Positions 56,298-64,000 of a stretch of DNA of 64,000 nt are shown here, piece after piece. Below the pieces are notes generated by a model. It was not told the DNA's origin, did no database searches, and saw nothing but the letters and a program-made list of their open reading frames with translations. Position 1 is the first letter of the stretch, and each line of letters starts with the position of its first letter. The translations under genes were made by a program, and so were the position numbers. The DNA is from Homarus americanus (Eukaryota > Arthropoda > Malacostraca > Decapoda > Nephropidae), in the NCBI RefSeq assembly GCF_018991925.1, contig NW_024722158.1, positions 7,395,827-7,459,826 of the forward strand. Reading direction: 5' to 3'.

Positions 56298-56672
56298 TTA
56301 TTCCCCGATGCTATTGGTGAGGAGATCCTGTATGACTGCTGGGTCGCTTCTAATCAGAACATGATCTTGTGTACCGACTCTGAACTGAAACTCAGAGTCT
56401 GGGTGTTTATCTTCCGCATCGTTCAGCCAGAGATACTTGTCTTCAGGTGATGTACCTTCAGGGAAGTTTAATCTTACTCTCATGGGGGGTTGAGGTTGTA
56501 GTTGATGGTCTCTAAGTTTTTCTGCCTTTATGGCCTCCCGGTTGTTCCTGGACTGAACTGGTTGAGCGTCATCCTCTCCATTGGTGTCAAGGTCAACACC
56601 ATAGTCACCTGGCTCCCTCAGTGCCCCAGGAGAACTAGAGAGTGTAGCTAGGTCTCCAGTTAACTCAGACAT
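56298..56672 (-). CDS. 124-codon ORF in the insertion, possible gag-like start
   Basis: Start context TCCACCATGT is close to the animal consensus. Sequence begins MSELTGDLATLSSSPGALRE, is acidic in the first 40 residues (DLDTNGEDDA), then PPMRVRLNFPEGTSPEDK, then a region ending VIQDLLTNSIGE. Codons are mixed and non-repetitive. A second small frame begins 11 bases further (MEQSSQPSSKKTILIIGL, 41 codons to 56173). Not recognised; could be the first exon of a host gene or the N-terminus of a retroelement protein. Confidence 0.4.
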   Translation of the reverse strand: MSELTGDLATLSSSPGALREPGDYGVDLDTNGEDDAQPVQSRNNREAIKAEKLRDHQLQPQPPMRVRLNFPEGTSPEDKYLWLNDAEDKHPDSEFQFRVGTQDHVLIRSDPAVIQDLLTNSIGE

Positions 56673-56693
56673 GGTGGAGTTACAGGACTCGAC

Positions 56694-57023
56694 CTATATG
56701 CCTACGTCAGAGGGCCGAGGACTGCTTGGCACTCCTAGGAAGTAAGCAGTGGTTGGGAGGCGTAACCCTCTCGCAGGACAAGGCAAACTGACGTATTCTT
56801 GCTCAATGGTATCTCTGTTTCTCTGGTTAGATACAGTATCAAAGTCAATTTTAGTTTCAAAAGAACTATTCAGCCTGGCACCATATGAGGACGGGAGTTT
56901 GTTTACACAAACCCTCATCACATGGCCGAGCGTGACCACAAGGGTAGAAGGCCTGCCTCGCGGGCACCTACACACACCACGGTGCTCAACCCAGTGCTCA
57001 AGTGACTCTGGTAGGAAGAACAC
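56694..57023 (-). CDS. 109-codon ORF upstream, same frame
   Basis: Begins with a non-ATG codon (FFLPESLEHWVEHRGVCRC) and ends at TAG, seven codons before the ATG of the next ORF and in the same frame. It may be leader sequence that happens to be open. The plus strand is open over most of it as well, so coding is doubtful. Confidence 0.2.
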   Translation of the reverse strand: MFFLPESLEHWVEHRGVCRCPRGRPSTLVVTLGHVMRVCVNKLPSSYGARLNSSFETKIDFDTVSNQRNRDTIEQEYVSLPCPARGLRLPTTAYFLGVPSSPRPSDVGI

Positions 57024-57034
57024 CTAATGTTCAG

Positions 57035-57440
57035 TTGGTGTGTGTTGGAGTGTGTTGGGGGTATTGAAGGGTGTTGCAGGGTATTGGAGTGCGTTGGTGT
57101 GTGTTAGTGTGTGGTGGGGTGTGTTGGAGTGTGTTAGGGGTGTGCATGTGGTGGGATGTGTTGGAGTGTGTTAGAGGTGTGTTGGGGTGTGTTGGGGGTG
57201 TGTTGGAGTGTGTTGGGAATGTTGGAGGGTGTTGGAGTGTGTTGGAGGGTGTTGGTGAGTGTTAAATAGTGTTGGGGGTATGTTGGTGCGTGTTGGAGAG
57301 TGTTGGAGAGTGTTGGAGAGTGTTGAAGTGTGTTAGGGTATCTTAAAGGTGTGCTGGAAGTGAGAGAGAGGGAGTGAGAGATAGGAAGGGAGAGTGAGAG
57401 AGGAAGGGAGAGTGAGAGAGGAAGGGAGAGTGAGAGAGAA
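57035..57440. repeat. GTGTGTTGGAG repeat, right part, and GAGAGTGAGAG
   Basis: About 25 units of 9-11 bp to 57355, then AAGGGAGAGTGAGAGAGG units to 57440. Confidence 0.92.
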
Positions 57441-57934
57441 TCGATGGTTAGAATAGTCTCAGGTCAATATAGTCGCCATCTTTGTTTTACAGTCAAAGTG
57501 ACCTAAATAGATGAATTTTCCATCATCATTAAGTAGTAAATTTACGATCTTTTACAAACTTACTCGATTTTTATTGTGGTTAACTTGTGAATTATCAATG
57601 TTTGTTTTTAGCTCACAAGTTGAATTAAAAATTTCACGTAAGAGCGTTAGGGAGAATAAAAAGTTAGGAACTAATTTTTTCGGTGGATGAAGACGCCAGC
57701 CTAGAGGAGTGCCGCGGTCCTCTGTTGTCCTTTGTGTAGTGTGGACGAGGGGGATGAATGTGGCGGGTAATTTGGGCCTTTCTGTGCCTCCTTTGTGCCG
57801 AAAATCTCCGCTGTTGTGCTGCAAGAGTTAATGAAAACTTGTGGTGGAACAAAAATGCGGAACGACGACGGAACTCAGCGGGAAGCACGATATGTCGGGG
57901 GGTGGGGGTGAGAGGGGGGTGGGCTAGTAATCAT

Positions 57935-58080
57935 AGTGGGCGAGTCTATTTAATTCTAGGTGGAGAAGGACATCTTTATGGAATGGGAGGTATGGGCGAG
58001 TCTATTTCATCTTAGAGGAGAAGAACACCTTTGTGGACTAGAGTAGAAAATGTGGACGAGTCTATTTCGATTTACGGTGG
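57935..58080. repeat. Degenerate 56-60-bp repeat (GGGCGAGTCTATTTCA)
   Basis: CGAGTCTATTT at 57941, 57997 and 58057 with GGTGGAGAAGGACA-like sequence between. Confidence 0.75.
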
Positions 58081-58150
58081 AATTGAATAGAAACAGTTTA
58101 TTTAGTCAGAAAAACACAGATACAGAGTGGATAATAATAACAATATTAAC

Positions 58151-58297
58151 ATGGCTGAACCAGTTGAGAACCTGAGCTCTCCTGGAGGATATCTTGGCTC
58201 AGGAAGCAATGTGGGGGAACGAATCAATCCAAATGTGTGTGTGTGGGTTTTTTCTTATAGATTTTTCAATATCTCTATTAAATTTAGCACAGGATGA
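58151..58297 (+). CDS. Small ORF, 48 codons, unrecognised
   Basis: ATG in good context (TTAACATGG) opens MAEPVENLSSPGGYLGSGS and continues through a short GTGTGTGTG run to TGA. The first 28 residues look like an ordinary N-terminus and share the style E..L.SSPG with the ORF at 56.67 kb. No donor of quality precedes the GT run. Could be a chance frame. Confidence 0.13.
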   Translation: MAEPVENLSSPGGYLGSGSNVGERINPNVCVWVFSYRFFNISIKFSTG

Positions 58298-58863
58298 TGC
58301 GAGCCAATATTGACAAGCAATTCATCATTCCAATATCTCCTCCACTGAGTGACGACCACAACACTGAATTGATTTTTTAGGATAACTTTGATAACGACAA
58401 GAAATTTAAGAAAAGTTGGGAATAAAATAATGACAATAACTATTATCATTTATTATCACAGTAATTTATCTTCCTGTAATCGTGATATATTTTCCGAGAA
58501 TTTTGTATGTTTATTAAGTGTAGATTCCTGGCTAAAGACATATTGGTGTTTGTATAGGAAAATAAGGGAGACTTTATTTTCACCCACCGACGTGACATAT
58601 TGCCAGGTTTGTTTATACTAACGAGATGGACTTTTTTTTTTTATTGAAGTCTTAAGGAAGTTTGTAAATAGAGCAAAAACTTCTCTCTTTCTCCCGATCG
58701 TCGTGAAATATTTTCCAGATATATTTATATTTATCAAAGCGATTTATTTTGTTTATTAGTGAAGTTACATTGAAGTGACAGATTTATTTTATTTTATTTC
58801 ATTATCAACTAAAGGTAGGGAGTTTGATTAAGGCTTTACTGGCATTTATTTACGAAGATGGGA

Positions 58864-58864
<1 letters not shown>

Positions 58865-58911
<47 letters not shown>
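58865..58911. repeat. (CT)n microsatellite
   Basis: Twenty-three CT units. The 58.3-58.86 kb flank is AT-rich with nothing recognised. Confidence 0.97.
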
Positions 58912-58913
<2 letters not shown>

Positions 58914-59099
58914 GAAAACGCAGTACAGTAAGCTATTGCAATTGACTCTCTCCTCTGTCACGCCGCACGAAACATTCTGAAAATCATTCGCCATTAAATT
59001 TGGGGAAACTGGTATGATATAGTGAGAGGAAATCACTAACCTTTACTTTCACAGAGTTTATGTGAACGGTGAACCACAGTGAGTTAATGTGTGTGTGTG

Positions 59100-59201
59100 C
59101 AATTGAGCGAGAGATAGGGGGAGGGGGGAGTAAGAATGTGAGAGGGGAAAGAGAGAGAGAGATAGAGAGAGAAAGGGTGAAAGAGAGAGTAAGGGGAGGA
59201 T

Positions 59202-59234
<33 letters not shown>

Positions 59235-59393
59235 CCAAATGAGACAAACAACACAGAGACACAAATAAACAACAACAATAACAATAACAATAACAACAAC
59301 AATAACAACAACAATAACAACAACAATAACAACAATAACAACAACAATATCAATAACAAAATCAAAAACAACAATTACAACAACAATACCAAT

Positions 59394-59451
<58 letters not shown>

Positions 59452-59459
59452 CCAACAAT

Positions 59460-59500
<41 letters not shown>
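59100..59500. repeat. GA-rich tract and (CAA)n block
   Basis: GAGAGA-rich 59105-59233, then CAACAATAACAA passing into pure (CAA)n at 59397-59500. Confidence 0.95.
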
Positions 59501-59501
<1 letters not shown>

Positions 59502-60200
59502 TCATAACTCGATTGCAGAAATTCGTAAAACATAAAAAAATACAAAAAATAATGAAAACTATACAAACTTTTTTTATATAGTTTTGCTCACAGTCACGTT
59601 TTCACCACCCCCAAAAATATTAGGGATTTTTTATGCTCTTAGTTATAAAAGGCTGACTGTTTAATGTATAAAAAAGAACGATTTACAGTATAACTATTTG
59701 ACCACAACACTTTTTCATTATGTATATATTTAAAACAATTTTGATATATATTTTTATTATTTATATCACCCAAAAAATTTAAACTCATAAATTTTAATTT
59801 AATATGATTTTTTTTAACATCTGCAGAAGTAATTATTTCTGATTTTTAGGTGAAATTTATGTTAAAATCGATTAATCTATTTATTTTTTTTAAATGGGAT
59901 GTATATGAATAATTTTTCTTTCATTGAATCCTTTTGAAAAATCCAAAAAATACTTGTAATTCTCACCTCGTATTTTTCAAATTACCAGAAGGAAAAATAC
60001 ATCCACCTGTTATTGTAATTAATAAGTAATAATACGGTATTTAATTTTTATATAGAGTGACTTTTTATTGATATTAAATTCTTACATAGAGAGAATTAAT
60101 AAGTACTATTCAGAATGTTATTGTTAATGATATACAAAATACCAGAATTATTATTTGGGCGATTTAAACGTACTTTTAGTGGGGTTACCTGAAGATTAAT
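59501..60200. other. Very AT-rich unique DNA, no feature recognised
   Basis: Runs of T and A throughout; no ORF or repeat of note. Confidence 0.5.
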
Positions 60201-60202
60201 TA

Positions 60203-60271
60203 CCCTAACCTAATCTAACCAAATCTAAGCTAACATAACCTAATCTAACCTAACCTAACCTAACCTAACCT
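60203..60271. repeat. (CCTAA)n island, partly degenerate
   Basis: CTAACCTAATCTAACC passing into perfect CCTAA pentamers. Confidence 0.9.
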
Positions 60272-60401
60272 GCTCTTGCGTCATTACCTGCATTATTCGT
60301 ACATGTCTCCCTGTGTGTGTGTGTGTGTTAAAGCCGAGAGAGGGAGATAGAGTGTGATGGACGAAGAGAGGGAAGGTAGGAAGGAGGGTGTGTGGGAAGG
60401 A

Positions 60402-60408
<7 letters not shown>

Positions 60409-60446
<38 letters not shown>
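60409..60446. repeat. (GA)n microsatellite
   Basis: Eighteen GA units. Confidence 0.96.
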
Positions 60447-60447
<1 letters not shown>

Positions 60448-60521
60448 AGAATAAGCGTAGGCCTATATAACCTGTTCCTAATTCACTGTATATCACCATA
60501 TTGGCCAAACTATTCAAGGAA

Positions 60522-60710
60522 TGTGGTGGCAGGGTGGTTAGAGTGCTCGTTTCCCATCCTAAAGGGCGTTGGTTCGTTGGTTCACACCCAGGGAGCATCT
60601 AATTGACCAAGGTGTACAGCCGTCCCTTAATATACAGTTATACACACCGTCCCTAATATCCAGGCAGGCTATTGGGACACAGTGTCTCATAATAAAAATA
60701 TTGAACGAAG
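60522..60710 (+). mobile_element. tRNA-derived SINE fragment
   Basis: GTGGTTAGAGTGCTCG resembles box A; CTAAAGGGCGTTGGTTCG links to a box B disrupted by a TTGGTTCG duplication. The body ends with CATAATAAAAATA. Related to the copies near 21.7 and 31.5 kb. Confidence 0.6.
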
Positions 60711-61060
60711 GATTATGAAGAGATTAAACGTAATTATGACAGTAAATTACTAAACCAACAGTGAACGAAACTCAATGGAAATTTTTACATAGTGAGGATA
60801 AAATAATAATCTTTTTTTTTATAATAACAATAAACGATCCTTAATGAAAACCTTAGATTAGAGAGTTTGTAATAATGAACTATGTTGACTACGAACGAAC
60901 CTTAATGAAGAAATTACAGGAGAGAATTTACTTAATAATTTATCTTGATAATGCTGAACGAACCTTTATGAAAACGTTATAGGAGAAAGTTAATGATGGA
61001 TTATGATAAATAGCAATGAAACGAAACTTTATGAAAATGTCGAATTGGGGAGTTAATGAG
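60700..61060. repeat. Degenerate repeat of about 62 bp
   Basis: AACGAACCTTAATGAAAAC-like blocks at about 60760, 60831, 60892, 60955 and 61017, with GGAGAGAGTTTAATAATG-like DNA between. Confidence 0.7.
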
Positions 61061-61176
61061 GCATATAAGTAATTATCGTTCATGAAAGTCAAATATAGTT
61101 GAGAGTTATTATTAGTGTTATGATTAATGCAGTCATAACCTTATGTAATGACACTAATAACTTGTTGTGGTCATTT

Positions 61177-61178
<2 letters not shown>

Positions 61179-61259
<81 letters not shown>

Positions 61260-61302
61260 TACGTGTGTGATTGCTTATGAAGGATTATACGTGCGTTTGT
61301 CT

Positions 61303-61337
<35 letters not shown>

Positions 61338-61362
61338 GTTAGGTTAGGTTAGGTTAGGTTAA
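61179..61362. repeat. (GT)n tracts and a GGTTA island
   Basis: (GT)n 61179-61256 and 61303-61337; GTTAGGTTAGGTTAGG at 61338-61360. Confidence 0.96.
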
Positions 61363-61384
61363 TAGACGCTAACCATAATATACG

Positions 61385-61500
61385 AAGAATCAATCAGGTA
61401 ATCCCAATTATATGCAAGAACCAATCAATGAACATCATCATATCCAAATAACCAATCAGCGTTTCCCATAACATCATAGCCAACAAACCAATCAGCATTC
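61385..61500 (+). repeat. Short CCAAT array, 31-36-bp spacing
   Basis: CCAATCA at 61421, 61452 and 61488 and a degenerate copy (TCAATCA) at 61389: spacings 31, 31, 36. Contains CCAATCAGCG as at 5226. Confidence 0.75.
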
Positions 61501-61659
61501 ACCATACACGCATACAGGTGTAATTTGCCCCGCCTACCTGAGTTCTAGTCCAATTAGTAAATAAATTAGAAAAATATAAAGAGTAGGAACTTATCATCAA
61601 GGTAAGGGAAGGAAAGGTGACTCCCTCTGATCTTCACTACAACAGCGGCACAAAAGATG

Positions 61660-62050
61660 AGTGAGTTTGTTTTTATCGTAAGAGTTTTCCTTGTTTTTGT
61701 GACAGTAAAGGCTATTTGGGGTGTTTGTTTCATTGTGTGTGTGTTTTTGTTGGGTTTTTGTTGTGTTTTTATGTTTGTTTCTATGTTTTTGTTTGTGTTT
61801 GTTGTATGTTTGTGTGTTTTTGCTTTTATGTGTTTTAATGTTTGTTTCTGTTTGTTTTTTTGTGTTTTATTGTGTTTTTGTTTGTATTTTATTGTGTGTT
61901 TTTGTTTTATTGTGTGTTTCTTTGTTTCTCTGTATGGATGACAAACATAATAGAATGTTTCTCTTTGTGTGTGTTTCATTGTGTTTCATTGTGTGTTTTA
62001 GTGTGTGTTTCAGTGTGTTTTTCAGTGTTTGTTTTATTATAGTGTTTTTT
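61660..62050. repeat. TGTTTTTGTGTTTTA low-complexity tract
   Basis: T and G dominate; FVFV and CVFV reading frames follow from this. Confidence 0.85.
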
Positions 62051-62054
62051 TTTA

Positions 62055-62250
62055 GCGAAAGAAAAGTTTTGACGAAAGTGAATATTTATTTCGAAAGTTA
62101 AAATTTGTATTAGGTTAAATTTTTGGGAGGTGAAAGAAAATTAGTGGTGAAAGTTAATAGTTAGTGAAAGTGAATTTACCTTATAAAATGAACGTCTGCA
62201 AAAGTATATCTTGGTGAAAGTGATCTTAGGTGAAAGTGGAGAAATATGAG
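62055..62250 (+). repeat. Degenerate 16-17-bp repeat with GTGAAAGT core
   Basis: GAAAG begins near 62058, 62074, 62093, 62132, 62149, 62166, 62216 and 62232; most spacings are 16-19 bp or multiples. Confidence 0.7.
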
Positions 62251-62324
62251 GCACAGATGACGCTCCTTGGATTAGCATTTTATTGTGACTCTGAAATGGT
62301 TGGCTGAAATACTCAAGGAACCGA

Positions 62325-62464
<140 letters not shown>

Positions 62465-62579
62465 GTGTCACTTACTGGGAAGCTCTTGGAGAAATTGGAG
62501 ACCGAGAGACTGTTTTATCTCCTCGGAAAGAAACTTTTGGAGACCTTTCGAATAGAGACGACTCAACAATGAAACCAAA

Positions 62580-62748
62580 ACAAAGACAGACAGAGAGACA
62601 AAAAGACCTGATAAATAGAGTGATTAAGAAAGAGACGGGAAAGGACAGAGAGGAGAAGAGAGATAGACAGAGAAACAAAGAGAAAGACAAAGAGACAAAA
62701 CAGGGGGAGAGAAAGACAGACGTAGAGAGAGAGAGAGAGAGACAGAGA

Positions 62749-62811
<63 letters not shown>

Positions 62812-63100
62812 GAAAATATAGAGAAAGATAAAAAATAAACTAGAGAAACAGGGGGAGAGGAAGAGGGAAAAAAAGGACATAAACACATAAACAACAACAA
62901 TAACAACAACAATAACAACAATAACAACAACAATAACAACAATAACAACAACAATAACAACAATAACAACAACAACAACAATATAACCTCAGTTTCAAAA
63001 GAGGCCCAAAAAAATCACTGAAAGACGAAATAAACAGAGAGGGAGAGAGGGAGGGGAGAGAGGCAGACAGACAGAGAGAGAGAGAGAGAGAGAGAGAGCG
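62580..63100. repeat. Purine-rich AGACAGA/GA tract and (CAA)n
   Basis: AGAGACAAAG words, (GA)n 62762-62807, CAACAATAACAA 62891-62982, GAGA 63038-63100. Confidence 0.93.
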
Positions 63101-63339
63101 TTAGAAAGAGAGATAGCAGAAAAACACAATAATAGCCCCTGTGTGTAAGGAGAAGCAAAACAAAAAACACAGAGAATTGTAAACAGTGAATGGAAGACTG
63201 TAAAAGCCTGGCAGTTGTAAGAGCTTGGAGGAAATCGCAGCCCAAATTTTCAAGGAACTAGATATTTTTTTTTTTTTTAATTTCTTTATTAACTTGAATA
63301 GGAACAATATTGTGGATTTTTAGAAGCATTATTTTTTTT

Positions 63340-63630
63340 TTATAATTTGGAATCTGAGAACGTAACTGACTCATTTAAGCAGAGGTTAAAAAGGTAATTT
63401 CTCAAGATAGCGTAATTTTTTTTTTTATATAGGAATTTAAGAACGTAACTAAATGACTCGCTTATTCAGAGACAAAAATCTGGGTTTCTCAAATTGTCGT
63501 AAGTCAGTTTTTTCTCCTAAATACAAATTAGAGAACGTAGCTGACTGACTCGTATAAATGGTGGATAAAAACTCGTATTCTCAAATGATCTTAATTTTTT
63601 TTTCCACTTAACTAAAAATTATGAGAACGC
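63340..63630. repeat. Degenerate repeat of about 88 bp
   Basis: GAGAACGTAACTGACTGACTCG-like blocks at about 63356, 63444, 63531 and 63621, each followed by TTTCTCAA-T-GTCGTAATTTTT. Confidence 0.75.
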
Positions 63631-63665
63631 AATTAACAGAAGACTTATCAAGGGGTCAGAAATAA

Positions 63666-64000
<335 letters not shown>

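Larger units (their letters stand above)
56162..57033 (-). mobile_element. Retroelement-like insertion, 0.87 kb, unclassified
   Basis: A block of normal, CpG-bearing, non-repetitive sequence splits a GTGTTGGAGT minisatellite. Its likely ends are TGCAATGACT... and ...AATGTTCA (plus strand), so it has the TG...CA ends of a long terminal repeat on either strand. It carries two minus-strand ORFs separated by one stop. A 5' leader plus start of a gag-like ORF, or a solo LTR, would both fit. No reverse transcriptase, integrase or zinc knuckle is present. Target-site duplication cannot be judged inside the repeat. Confidence 0.5.

Noticed and set aside
57758..58015. 85-codon plus-strand ORF with signal-peptide-like start (MWRVIWAFLCLLC)
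   Set aside because: The opposite strand is equally open, the C-terminal half is a repeat, and no transcript signal is seen; could be revisited with RNA data.

Overview
This window looks like non-coding, repeat-dominated nuclear DNA of an arthropod, most probably a decapod crustacean. The signs are very dense GT/CA, GA/CT, CAGA and CCT microsatellites, many short islands of the arthropod telomere motif TTAGG/CCTAA, tRNA-derived SINE pieces, and fossils of Jockey-like and CR1/L2-like LINEs. There is no complete gene, rRNA, tRNA, CRISPR array or bacterial-type operon. Species and locus cannot be read from the sequence.

Layout. 1-6 kb: minisatellites with units of 57, 30, 22, 20, 22 and 40 bp, then a 30-bp array carrying a CCAAT box per unit. 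6-16 kb: purine and pyrimidine tracts, a 30-bp minisatellite with a 183-bp higher-order repeat, and two minus-strand candidate exons. 16-26 kb: a 1.1-kb palindromic 23-bp array, a GAGTGG array phased at about 31.5 bp, a decayed Jockey-type reverse transcriptase, a SINE, and a 5'-truncated LINE with a 13-bp target-site duplication. 26-36 kb: a 36-bp repeat, a 42-bp phased GAGTGG array, several copies of CAATAATCGATA, and a SINE. 36-47 kb: a 114-bp CCTAA block, a 1.3-kb 21-bp array, candidate exons and a 40-bp array. 48-54 kb: a 1.6-kb tandem duplication and a 1.4-kb 22-bp array. 54-64 kb: the best exon candidate, a retroelement-like insertion with minus-strand ORFs, another SINE, and degenerate repeats.

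Small open frames bounded by good splice signals occur on both strands. The clearest are 54394-54467 (+), 13758-13794 (-), 10308-10392 (-) and 42594-42836 (+). They could mean the window covers long introns, but none is recognised by family, and short open frames beside pyrimidine tracts also arise by chance.

The most interesting structure is a set of arrays carrying CCAATCA/GAGTGG-type cores at spacings of 30, 31.5, 40 and 42 bp, together with a wider tendency for minisatellite periods in this window to lie near 21, 31, 41, 52 and 62 bp, close to whole numbers of DNA helical turns. Whether this is regulatory, nucleosomal or mutational cannot be settled from sequence alone.
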